From Oscillospiraceae bacterium (GTDB lineage Bacteria > Bacillota > Clostridia > Oscillospirales > Acutalibacteraceae): a stretch of 10,839 nucleotides of DNA. Within the stretch, counting starts at the first letter, position 1; each line of letters starts with the position of its first letter. The translations under genes were made by a program, and so were the position numbers. Location: contig JAQXMV010000142.1 in NCBI GenBank assembly GCA_029013165.1, positions 1-10,839 on the forward strand, in the 5' to 3' direction. Below the pieces are notes generated by a model. The model saw only the letters and a list, made by a program, of their open reading frames with translations, made no database searches and had not been told where the DNA came from. Shown piece by piece: positions 1 through 7,436 of this stretch.

Positions 1-69
1 AGGGATTTGACCTGTGAATACTCAATTTTTTTGCTGAAACAGAGTTTGAAATATATTTTTGTTATGTAC

Positions 70-95
70 AGTCGCATTCCTTTTGGTTTGCGACT
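70..95 (+). other. Small hairpin upstream of the first gene
   Basis: Seven-base perfect inverted repeat (AGTCGCA at 70-76, TGCGACT at 89-95) with a 12-base loop. No uninterrupted T run follows (CTCTTGTT), so it is at best a weak terminator for a gene lying to the left of the window. No coding sequence is recognisable in 1-170. The rest of that stretch is AT-rich and holds only this hairpin and the promoter at 110-138. Confidence 0.3.
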
Positions 96-109
96 CTCTT
101 GTTAAAGGA

Positions 110-138
110 TTGCTTTAATGGGTCAAGGGGGGTATAAT
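110..138 (+). promoter_or_regulatory. Sigma70/A-type promoter for the YjbR-family gene
   Basis: A -35-like TTGCTT (110-115) lies 17 bases before a perfect -10 TATAAT (133-138). Transcription would start near 145, giving a leader of about 25 bases that includes the ribosome site AAAGGTAA (about 158-165) just before the ATG at 171. Confidence 0.65.
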
Positions 139-170
139 ACAAATATCAAGCTAAAATAAAAGGTAAAGAT

Positions 171-536
171 ATGGATATCGAAAAAATAAAAGAATATTGC
201 ATGAGCAAGCATAATGCATATGAAACCTATCCTTTTGGTGAAATCCCGATATGTTATAAATTAAATAATAAAATATTTGCTCAGCTTTATGATGATAAAA
301 CTGATTTAAAAATTACATTAAAATGTCCTCCGGATGTTGCCGACTATTATAGGCATATCTATCCCGGCACAGTGATTAGGGGATATCATTGTCCGCCGGT
401 GCAACAACCATATTGGAATACAATCTACTTTGAGGATTTTCCTGACAATGAGCTTTTAAATATGATAGATATTGCTTATGAAACCGTCTTTAATAGTTTC
501 AGTAAGCGAATACAAAAAAGCATTTTAAATAGTTGA
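171..536 (+). CDS. MmcQ/YjbR family protein
   Basis: A 121-residue protein with the layout of the MmcQ/YjbR (CyaY-like fold) family. Near the N-terminus is 'YPFGEIPICYKLNNKIFAQL', matching the family pattern in which a short helix and 'P.g......K..gK.fa.l' open a double-wing fold. A middle 'LKCPPDVADYYR' and 'PGTVIRGYHCPP' follow, and then a tryptophan-containing strand (W78) before a C-terminal helix. Members are often described as DNA-binding from structural similarity, but no enzymatic role is established. There is no signal peptide or membrane segment, so it is cytoplasmic. The length is normal and the ATG has a ribosome site 6-10 bases upstream. The gene is markedly AT-rich (about 32% GC by hand count over 181-480, against about 58% over 3601-3720 in lacZ), suggesting a different origin. 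The family call is confident; the function is not known. Confidence 0.85.
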   Translation: MDIEKIKEYCMSKHNAYETYPFGEIPICYKLNNKIFAQLYDDKTDLKITLKCPPDVADYYRHIYPGTVIRGYHCPPVQQPYWNTIYFEDFPDNELLNMIDIAYETVFNSFSKRIQKSILNS

Positions 537-548
537 TCATGTGATCAA
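533..548. repeat. Palindrome overlapping the stop codon
   Basis: TTGATCA (533-539) and TGATCAA (542-548) are perfect inverted arms around a central TG. The left arm includes the TGA stop (534-536) of the YjbR-family gene. A two-base centre is too tight for an intact hairpin loop, and no T run follows, so it is a poor terminator. It could equally be a protein-binding dyad or chance in AT-rich DNA. Confidence 0.4.
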
Positions 549-654
549 ATTTATTGGATGGTTTTGAAGTATGTCAACTTTTTCCCTCTCAGAGGGCATA
601 CCGCCACTTACAATCATAAGCAAAAACAACAATTTGTTTGACGAAAGGAAATCT

Positions 655-1257
655 ATGATGCTTACCGATGTTATCCGTCATTATGATCTGCTTATTGATG
701 AAAACAATGACCCTGTCCATGATCCGAAACCTCTGCAGGATTATATGAACAAGTGGGACGGTGTTGAATTTATTGAAAAAATGAATTTGGATCGAAATAA
801 ATCTGTGCTGGAAGTCGGCGTGGGATCCGGGAGACTGGCGGTTCAGGTGGCGCCTTTGTGCGGCCGGTTCTGCGGGATTGATGTTTCACCGAAAACGGTT
901 CAACGGGCTGAAAGGAATCTTTCTTCCATGCCTAATACACAGGTGATTTGCGGGGATTTTCTGACCTATGCTTTCGACCGTTCCTTTGATGTGATTTATT
1001 CCTCTCTGACATGGATGCATATTGAGGATAAACAGTCTGCGATCAATAAAATAGCCGCCTTGCTGAATCCCGACGGCTTGTTTGTCCTTTCCGTGGATAA
1101 GAATCCCGATGAATTCATAGACACCGGCACTAGAAAAATCCGGGTATATCCCGACGATCCGGAGATGACAGCGAAATATATCAGAGCGTCCGGATTGACG
1201 CTTTTGGAGCAGTATGATACCGAATTTGCCGTTGTTTTCGTTACCGTGAAAAAATAA
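655..1257 (+). CDS. Class I SAM-dependent methyltransferase
   Basis: A 200-residue protein (from 655) with a Rossmann-type methyltransferase core. Motif I is 'VLEVGVGSG' at about residues 51-59, the acidic ribose-binding strand end is 'GIDVS' (D76), and 'CGDF' lies near 99-102. The motif IV region is 'FDVIYSSLTWMHIED' (about 111-125), followed by 'LLNPDGLFVLSV', the usual motif VI strand. This is the Methyltransf_11/25 type, and the substrate cannot be read from sequence. The N-terminal segment 'VIRHYDLLIDENNDPVHDPKPL' resembles small clostridial methyltransferases of this length. The frame is open from ATG 571, but 571 lacks a ribosome site. GAAAGG at 643-648 is well placed for ATG 655 (or 658), and the extra 28 residues look unlike the family start. 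The preceding gene ends 118 bases upstream. No convincing separate promoter was seen. Confidence 0.85.
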   Translation: MMLTDVIRHYDLLIDENNDPVHDPKPLQDYMNKWDGVEFIEKMNLDRNKSVLEVGVGSGRLAVQVAPLCGRFCGIDVSPKTVQRAERNLSSMPNTQVICGDFLTYAFDRSFDVIYSSLTWMHIEDKQSAINKIAALLNPDGLFVLSVDKNPDEFIDTGTRKIRVYPDDPEMTAKYIRASGLTLLEQYDTEFAVVFVTVKK

Positions 1258-1279
1258 TCGCGATGGTTTTGGTAACATA

Positions 1280-1317
1280 AAAAAGTCACTTCTTTCCAAT
1301 GAGAGAAGTGACTTTTT
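1280..1317. terminator. Bidirectional rho-independent terminator
   Basis: Fourteen-base perfect inverted repeat (AAAAAGTCACTTCT at 1280-1293, AGAAGTGACTTTTT at 1304-1317) with a 10-base loop. Its outer ends form a T run on each strand. It lies between the end of the methyltransferase (+) and the end of the convergent hydrolase gene (-), so it can stop transcription from both sides. Confidence 0.9.
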
Positions 1318-1342
1318 GTGTTGCAATCAATGTGATCCGCTC

Positions 1343-1360
1343 GGGCAAAATTGCCCTTTT
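1343..1360 (+). terminator. Weak second terminator-like hairpin
   Basis: GGGCA (1343-1347) pairs with TGCCC (1352-1356) around AAAT and is followed by TTTT (1357-1360). The stem is short, so this is at most a back-up stop for + strand transcripts before they enter the antisense of the hydrolase gene. Confidence 0.35.
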
Positions 1361-1362
1361 CA

Positions 1363-2370
1363 TTAATAGATGGAGTTATAGAACTGAATGCTGCCGTTGT
1401 CGCCGATTTCGGCGATCACTCCGTTTTCTTCACCGGTGAAGAGGATAGCGCTGTTTGCTTTTCGCTCGATTCTCCAGATAATGCGCGGATCGGCACTGCT
1501 TTTGTTGTTGGTGACAACACAGTATTCCGGCGATAGCGTTTGCACCCAGTTTGAAGTGGTGGAACCGTAATAGCTGTGATGGCCGATCTTGAGTAAATCA
1601 ATGTCGCCGATTTCGGGTGCGAGCCGGTCCTCGTCGCCGCTGAGATTGTCAATGTCTCCTGACAGGAATATCTTGGTTCCGTTCTTTTCCAGCAAAACGC
1701 CGAAAGAATGATCGTTTTCGCCGACTTTTTCGTTGTCTTCATCGGTTGTGTTGAAGATCGTTACGGTGAAATTACCCAGTGAAAAAGGTTCGCTGTCAGG
1801 CTGAGAAATGATGGGCACATTTTTCGCGTTCAATGCCTTTACCATCTGATCATAGACTTCCTGATTGTCCCACTGCTCAACCTCATAGTCTAAAACTTTA
1901 TTGCTGTCATATTCTTTCAGATAGGCCCTGCCGATGTCAATGCTGTCATCGGCAATCACGGTGTCAAAGCCGCCGATATGGTCGCTGTGGCTGTGTGTGC
2001 CCAGAACAAAATCGAGCATGACTCTGCCGTCCTCACCGGCGGCGTTTTTCTTTAAGTAGGCGACAACCTCGTCTTCGTAGCCTTTCAGCTCAAGACCTTC
2101 AAAGTGTCTGGGGTTGTCATTGTCCTCACCGGCGTCAATGAGCGCAAATTTTCCGCAGCTTTCAATGAGAATGGCGTCAGAACTGCCGGTATTCAGAAAA
2201 TGAATGGCATCACTGCCGACGCTTCGCTCGGCGGCTGTTTTTATCTCTAAGTTTGCTCTGTTGTGATTCAGGGCATAGGCGGGCTTGATGACCAGAACGC
2301 TGATGGGTATCATGGCCGCAAGGACAATTACCAACAGAATAATCAGTACGGTTTTCAGTTTTTTATTCAT
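1363..2370 (-). CDS. Membrane-anchored ComEC/Rec2-like metallo-beta-lactamase-fold hydrolase
   Basis: A 335-residue protein. Residues about 5-30 form a hydrophobic N-terminal segment after 'MNKKLK'. It acts as a signal anchor or signal peptide ending near 'AYA', so the rest should be extracytoplasmic. Residues about 50-330 are a metallo-beta-lactamase domain of the ComEC C-terminal type: 'SSDAILIE...ALIDAGE' (63-81), the metal-binding 'HSHSDH' (126-131), 'NDHSFGVLLE' (219-228), 'FLSGD' (235-239) and 'GHHSYYGS' (263-270), with a late 'PEYCVVTNNK'. Such stand-alone proteins lack the ComEC channel and are presumed metal-dependent phosphodiesterases or nucleases; the substrate is unknown. The start codon has AAGGG upstream (2380-2384), touching the lacZ stop, and only 15 bases separate the two genes. 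It is therefore probably the last gene of the glycosidase operon. It ends 45 bases from the bidirectional terminator. Confidence 0.85.
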   Translation of the reverse strand: MNKKLKTVLIILLVIVLAAMIPISVLVIKPAYALNHNRANLEIKTAAERSVGSDAIHFLNTGSSDAILIESCGKFALIDAGEDNDNPRHFEGLELKGYEDEVVAYLKKNAAGEDGRVMLDFVLGTHSHSDHIGGFDTVIADDSIDIGRAYLKEYDSNKVLDYEVEQWDNQEVYDQMVKALNAKNVPIISQPDSEPFSLGNFTVTIFNTTDEDNEKVGENDHSFGVLLEKNGTKIFLSGDIDNLSGDEDRLAPEIGDIDLLKIGHHSYYGSTTSNWVQTLSPEYCVVTNNKSSADPRIIWRIERKANSAILFTGEENGVIAEIGDNGSIQFYNSIY

Positions 2371-2385
2371 TTTTCATCACCCTTT

Positions 2386-5376
2386 TTATGATTTAAACTT
2401 GATTTTAAATGTGTACTGCAACGGCTTGGTGTAGCCGAACTTGATCAGGTGTTCCTTGGAGGGAATCGGGCCGCAGCTTCCGGAGCCTGTGCCTCTGACA
2501 TAACCGTCGATGGCCGCAAAGGTGGTGTCGGTGTCCGGCAGATCCTCAATATGCTTTGCTTTCTTGAGCTGTTTCAAGGTGAAGTGATTGGCGTTAAAAC
2601 TCAAGAATTTTCCTACGGCAGAAAACCTGATCTTGCTGTTGCCGCTGTTGATCGCAGCATATCTGACCTCGCCTCTGTTGCCGGAATCCTGAGGCTTAAT
2701 GTACTTGTGCGCCATGTGGGCAACATCGCTATCATAAACGCCGATGGGGGAGTGCTCCTTGAAGTCCGAATAGTTTTCCACAGGGCCTCTGCCGTAGTAT
2801 TCCACCTTTTCAAAGGCGGCGGGCAGCTCGGCGTGAACGCCGAAGCGGGGGATCTGCGCCGTAAAGGGGCATACTTTTTTCAGGGAAGCGGTCACTTGTA
2901 CCTCTCCGTCTTTGCCGAAGAAATAGTCAACGCAGGAGTGAGCCAGAACGAAAATCCCTCTCGTGACCAAATCATAGCTCGTACGGATTTTGGTGACGCC
3001 ACCGATGTTCACTTTCCTGCAGGAACGCAAAACGGGCTCTGCCTCGGCAAGACCGATGAACAGCCAGTAGATCATCATGTATTGGTCGTTGTCGAGTCTG
3101 CCCCTGTAAATGTGCGGCACAAAGCCGGTCATTTGATCGAGCGGTGACTGATGAAGATATTCGGTACCGTTTTTGACAAGGGAAACGAGACCCTTTTTCT
3201 TTTCAAAGAGAGCCTTGCCGTTTTCAAAGGTTACGGTTATGGTTTCATCATTGTCGGCTATTTCGGCAGCGGCACCGGGATTGGCTTTCTCCGCTTCTTT
3301 TTGTGAAACGATAACCTGCTCTAAGGCGATTTCCTCTCCGGTTTCAGCTCTTTCGTAGCGGAAATTCACGAAAACATCGTCCGCTGACTTTTCAAGCAGG
3401 GGAGACTTAATGGTAACGGTCTCTTTTGTCAGGGGGTCGATCACGGTTTTGATCTCACCGCTTTCGGAAACTTTTCCACCCAGCAGGATGTCATAAGTGA
3501 TCTTCATGTCCGAGGTGTCTTTGAACTGTCTGGTGTTGGTCAGCTCAAAGACGCCGTTGCCGATATATTTCGCTCTGACAGGACGGTAACAGACCTTCAT
3601 CTCCAGTGCGCCGCTGGAGGGTCTGCGGTCGGGATAGAACAAGCCGTCAACGCAGAAATTGCCGTCGTGAATCGGCTCGTTGTGATCGCCGCCGTAGGTC
3701 CACTTGTATTTCGCCTTTTCGTCATAGACGCTGTGGTCTGCCCATTCCCAGATGCAGCCGCCCATAAACTGATCGGAGGAATAGAACAGCTGCATATATT
3801 CCTCCAGTCCGCCGGGGCCGTTACCCATGGCGTGAGCATATTCGCACTGGAAGAAGGGCTTGCCCTTATATTTGTCTCCGGCGGTGCCTTTCAGGATTTT
3901 CCTCATCAGATCCTGTGTGCCGTACATTCTGGAAACCACATCGTATGCCCAGCGTTTGCTGCGGATGGCGCCCTCATAATGAACGGGAATTTCCGGGTTT
4001 ACCTCCCGGAGAAAATCATAGCAGACATCCTGGCATTTGTAGCCGCCCGATTCGTTGCCGAGGCTCCACATGGTGACGCAGGGATGGTTTTTGTCCCTTT
4101 CATACATTCTCTTGACTCTGTCAAGATAGTGAGAGGCCCACTTGATATCGTTGCTCAATCGGTTGGGATTATATGTACTGTAGGGCACGGCATAAAATCC
4201 GTGGGTTTCGATGTCGGCCTCGTCAACGGCATAAAGGCCGTAAAGATCGCACATGGTCAGGAAGACGGGATCCGGCGGATAATGAGAGGTTCTGACAGCG
4301 TTGCAGTTATATTCTTTCATGAGCCTGATGTCAGTCTCCAGATCGTCAAGGCTGACGGCATAGCCCTTGGTCATGTGGGTGTCATGATGGTTCACACCGA
4401 GCATTTTGATGGGCTTGCTGTTGAAACGAAAGACTTCTCCCTCGATTCTGATGTCTTTGAATCCGATATAGGTACGAATCGCTTCGGCTGTGTTTCCGTT
4501 CTCCCTGAGGGTTATTTTTACTTCATAAATATTGGGGATTTCTGCGCTCCACTCCTTGACACAAAGGGACTTGACCTTTGTCTTGCCGGCTCCGTCCAGT
4601 GAGACGCTGAAAACACCGTCGCAGGCAAGGGTTACGGAAGCGTTCTTTGTGAAAGTGCCGTCGAGCTTGACTGTTAAGTCATAAGTGCCGTCGGCATTCT
4701 TTTTCGGTCTCAGCAGAAAGTCGTCGATATGGCTTTCTCCCTGGGCGGTGATATAGGCGTCGCGGAAAATACCGTTTTCACGGAACATATCCTGACATTC
4801 GAGATAGGTTCCGTTGCTCCACTTATAAACCACCGCCACGATTTCATTGTCTCCCTCAAGAGCAAAGGGGGTAATGTCAAATTCAGCGGCATTGTGGGAA
4901 CCCTCGGAGTAGCCGACATATTGGCCGTTGATATAGAGTGACAGTGCGCCTGCCACGCCGAGGAAGGTGATAATCTGTCGGTGTGACCGACTAAGAGCGA
5001 CGGTTTTCCGGTAAATACCTGTCGCCACATCCTGAGGAATGTGAGGCGGTCTTTTCGGGAAAGGATAGCGCGTGTTGATATAGGCGATCTGATCATAGCC
5101 CGTTCTCTGCCAGGTGGAGGGTGTTGTGACCTTGTCGAAGGCTGTTTTTTCCGTCTCAAAGTCAGCCGGAACCTTGCTCAGGTGATCATAGTAGGCAAAA
5201 TCCCATTCACCGCTGAGCATGGTGATTCTGTCTGACCGGTAACGCTCGTTTTTATAGTCTGCGTTTTCCAGTGCCTCTTCGCTTGAAAAGGGTATGAAGT
5301 AGCTTCTCGGCGGGAGTTTGTTTTCCTCAAACACCGAAAAATCCGTGTGAAGGTTTCGTTTGATTTGATAATTCAT
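2386..5376 (-). CDS. lacZ: GH2 beta-galactosidase (LacZ type)
   Basis: A 996-residue LacZ-length enzyme that hydrolyses terminal beta-D-galactosides, with no signal peptide, so cytoplasmic. Domains in order: jelly-roll sugar-binding (about 45-210), Ig-like (about 215-305), TIM barrel (about 310-600), a second beta-sandwich (about 605-695) and the C-terminal Bgal small-chain domain (about 715-990). Matched by eye to E. coli LacZ, the acid/base is E442 in 'WSLGNESG' and the nucleophile is E512 in 'CEYAHAMGN'. Metal ligands E390 and H392 ('DIETHG') and the sodium-site aspartate D196 ('ECQDM') are present. Two active-site neighbours differ: E. coli N604 is D577 ('FCVDG') and W999 is C968 ('SCGP'). 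Both are, as far as I recall, common in clostridial and Bacteroides LacZ. The ATG overlaps the upstream stop by 4 bases and has AAGGAG at 5385-5390. Exact glycoside preference is not certain. Confidence 0.95.
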   Translation of the reverse strand: MNYQIKRNLHTDFSVFEENKLPPRSYFIPFSSEEALENADYKNERYRSDRITMLSGEWDFAYYDHLSKVPADFETEKTAFDKVTTPSTWQRTGYDQIAYINTRYPFPKRPPHIPQDVATGIYRKTVALSRSHRQIITFLGVAGALSLYINGQYVGYSEGSHNAAEFDITPFALEGDNEIVAVVYKWSNGTYLECQDMFRENGIFRDAYITAQGESHIDDFLLRPKKNADGTYDLTVKLDGTFTKNASVTLACDGVFSVSLDGAGKTKVKSLCVKEWSAEIPNIYEVKITLRENGNTAEAIRTYIGFKDIRIEGEVFRFNSKPIKMLGVNHHDTHMTKGYAVSLDDLETDIRLMKEYNCNAVRTSHYPPDPVFLTMCDLYGLYAVDEADIETHGFYAVPYSTYNPNRLSNDIKWASHYLDRVKRMYERDKNHPCVTMWSLGNESGGYKCQDVCYDFLREVNPEIPVHYEGAIRSKRWAYDVVSRMYGTQDLMRKILKGTAGDKYKGKPFFQCEYAHAMGNGPGGLEEYMQLFYSSDQFMGGCIWEWADHSVYDEKAKYKWTYGGDHNEPIHDGNFCVDGLFYPDRRPSSGALEMKVCYRPVRAKYIGNGVFELTNTRQFKDTSDMKITYDILLGGKVSESGEIKTVIDPLTKETVTIKSPLLEKSADDVFVNFRYERAETGEEIALEQVIVSQKEAEKANPGAAAEIADNDETITVTFENGKALFEKKKGLVSLVKNGTEYLHQSPLDQMTGFVPHIYRGRLDNDQYMMIYWLFIGLAEAEPVLRSCRKVNIGGVTKIRTSYDLVTRGIFVLAHSCVDYFFGKDGEVQVTASLKKVCPFTAQIPRFGVHAELPAAFEKVEYYGRGPVENYSDFKEHSPIGVYDSDVAHMAHKYIKPQDSGNRGEVRYAAINSGNSKIRFSAVGKFLSFNANHFTLKQLKKAKHIEDLPDTDTTFAAIDGYVRGTGSGSCGPIPSKEHLIKFGYTKPLQYTFKIKFKS

Positions 5377-7436
5377 GGCGTAATCTCCTTATCTTTTCTA
5401 TTATAATTCAATGGTTTTATTGAAAACTCAAACCTTGCATTTTCCTCATACCACAGCGGGAAATTCGTGCCCCAGACATTGTTATAAAGCACATAGGAAA
5501 TGCCGTCTTTTTCCGCGCTTTCGATCCGGTTGTCGTATTCAAGGATTTTTCCCTGCCCGATGGAAATGAGAGGGGAGAGGACATTGCAAAACTCAAAATC
5601 ACCGGCTTTGCCTTTCATCACGGCTTTCTCAACGGCATGAAGATTTCTTCCGCCCATGGACGCGGTGCTTTGATAGTCAATTTCACTGCCTAACTTGATC
5701 AGAGAAATCTTTTCTGCCGCAGGATAAAAATGCAGGAATATGGCCTCAGCTGTGCGGTTCGCGTCTTTGCCGTACCAGGTCAGATCCATGGAAAGTCCGC
5801 TGTCGCTGAGGGCATAGATGACCTGAACCTCTCTCGGTGCACCGGCCTGTCGGCAGAGATCCTGGTCGCAGCGCAGGTTTATGGCAATTTTGATCTGCGT
5901 TTCCTCTTCTGACACACGGGCGTCGGACATTTTATAGTAAAACCGTCCGCCGGGATATTTCCCGTCGAAGCACTTTAAAAGGGGTCTGCCGAAATCGGGA
6001 TAGGCCCAGACGGCATTTTTATCCATGTTTCTTGCGTAATGAGTAAACCAGAAATCATAGTCTTTGCTCGTGTAGGAACGGTATTCGAGAAACGGACGGT
6101 CGTTTTTATGTATCATTTCATTGCCGAGATAGGTGAGCTTTACGATGCCGCCGTATTCGTTCAGTTCTAGTTCAAAGTCACCGTATTTCACAGAACCCTC
6201 CGGCTTTTTGTATGACGATAAGTCGCAGGTGCTTTCGGGTCTGAGGCGAAGAAGTGCCGCTTCGGCCTGTTCCTTGTGCTCCTTTGACAGACTTCTCAAA
6301 GCCTTGTCAATATAGTCTCTTTGCTCCTGCCAGCTTCTTTCGATGATGCGGTAGGAGTGTTTTCTTCCGGCCGGAGCCAATTTGAAAATCATTCCCTTGG
6401 AATCTCTGAGAGGATGCCGTATTCTGACCTTGTCTTTTTTTCTTGCTTTTTGAAAATCTGATTTGATATAATTCTCGTAATCCGCAAAGTGCGTTTTGGA
6501 ATCCATACCGCAGGTGTGTTCGCCGATGCACAGCAGAGCGTCGGTGAAGTCCCTATATTCCTCGCTCATTCTGATCATGGAGCCGTCCTTGAGCCATTGC
6601 CTTTTGCACCGCATCAGTGTTCTCAGCGCCGCCGATTTATAGGGATCGGAGGCACAGCCGTGAATCCAGCTGTCGCCGATTTCGCCCTCGAGCACCGGCA
6701 GCTGATCCTTAACGGCCCAGATGATTTCGGCGAAGTCATCGAGGGTGCCTGCACTGACTTCATAGTCGGGAAATTCGCTTCTTATTTTGCGTAGCTTATC
6801 CGTTACCTTGTCGGGTGAAGGCGCGCCGCTGTTGTCGAGGGTGTGGTCAAAATACAGAATTTCATCGACATATTGGCATTGAAAAGCGCCGCCGTAATCA
6901 CCGGAGTATATGACGACGATTTCACTGTCGTTACATTTCCACAGGAAGCACTCCGGTACTTCCGGCAGGGCAGAGGCGCCGTTGACGCCGATATGAAGCA
7001 GTTTGATTCCGTGCTTTGCCAAAAGGGGAACGATGGCTTTCGTATGGCCCGGCACATCGGTCATTTTGGCCGCAACGGTTTTTCTGCCTCTGATTTTGTC
7101 GATTTCATCAACAATGGTAAGGCCAAAATCAAAAGTATCCTCATCAAAAAGCTCCGAATGGGTGGTAAAAGGCATGGCGTGCGGAACGATGTTTCCGTCT
7201 TTCAGCGCCTGCAGAAGTTTCTTTTTGTTGCCCTCTGTGGAATCCCTCAGTGCTTCCTTGATGATCCAGGAGCCGGTGGTCCAGATGAAGCTCTTGCTGT
7301 TTTGTGTGTTGACTTTTTCGGCAAGGGCGACGGCAGAGGGAATATATTCGTCAATATATTTGCGGCGAATGGTTTCGGCGTAGTCTGTGAAGCCCAAGTC
7401 CAAATGTGTTTTTGACACGACAAATATTTTTTTCAT
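5373..7436 (-). CDS. DUF5054-type protein, GH38-like predicted glycosidase
   Basis: A 687-residue cytoplasmic protein (no signal peptide), recognised as a DUF5054-family protein from its opening 'VSKTHLDLGFTD' (8-19). The first 330 or so residues carry, in order, landmarks like those of glycoside hydrolase family 38 alpha-mannosidases: an HxD pair (H11, D13), 'THSELFDEDTFDFG' (92-105), 'TDVPGHT' (126-132) in the place of the GH38 nucleophile motif, 'GEIGDSWIHGCASDP' (251-265), and a late histidine in 'GEHTCGMD' (305-312). H11, D13, D127 and H307 could form the four-ligand zinc site seen in GH38. Residues about 400-687 look like beta-sandwich material ('LELNEYGGIVKLTYLGNEM'), as in GH38 C-terminal parts. 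Start: AAGGAG at 7445-7450, inside the end of tetR, which overlaps by 4 bases. It is coupled in turn to lacZ by another 4-base overlap. Activity is inferred, not known; it could act on a mannoside, another alpha-glycoside, or something else. Confidence 0.8.
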   Translation of the reverse strand: MKKIFVVSKTHLDLGFTDYAETIRRKYIDEYIPSAVALAEKVNTQNSKSFIWTTGSWIIKEALRDSTEGNKKKLLQALKDGNIVPHAMPFTTHSELFDEDTFDFGLTIVDEIDKIRGRKTVAAKMTDVPGHTKAIVPLLAKHGIKLLHIGVNGASALPEVPECFLWKCNDSEIVVIYSGDYGGAFQCQYVDEILYFDHTLDNSGAPSPDKVTDKLRKIRSEFPDYEVSAGTLDDFAEIIWAVKDQLPVLEGEIGDSWIHGCASDPYKSAALRTLMRCKRQWLKDGSMIRMSEEYRDFTDALLCIGEHTCGMDSKTHFADYENYIKSDFQKARKKDKVRIRHPLRDSKGMIFKLAPAGRKHSYRIIERSWQEQRDYIDKALRSLSKEHKEQAEAALLRLRPESTCDLSSYKKPEGSVKYGDFELELNEYGGIVKLTYLGNEMIHKNDRPFLEYRSYTSKDYDFWFTHYARNMDKNAVWAYPDFGRPLLKCFDGKYPGGRFYYKMSDARVSEEETQIKIAINLRCDQDLCRQAGAPREVQVIYALSDSGLSMDLTWYGKDANRTAEAIFLHFYPAAEKISLIKLGSEIDYQSTASMGGRNLHAVEKAVMKGKAGDFEFCNVLSPLISIGQGKILEYDNRIESAEKDGISYVLYNNVWGTNFPLWYEENARFEFSIKPLNYNRKDKEITP

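Noticed and set aside
886..1326. Open frame of 146 codons on the - strand over the methyltransferase
   Set aside because: It is antisense to the methyltransferase motifs and runs through the bidirectional terminator, so it is not a plausible gene.
3667..4602. Long open frame of 311 codons on the + strand inside lacZ
   Set aside because: It lies wholly antisense to a clear GH2 gene with intact catalytic motifs, and its product shows no recognisable domain. It is a shadow of biased codon use.
6843..7415. Open frame of 190 codons on the + strand inside the GH38-like gene
   Set aside because: It is antisense to conserved motifs of the DUF5054-type protein, with no ribosome site or family features.
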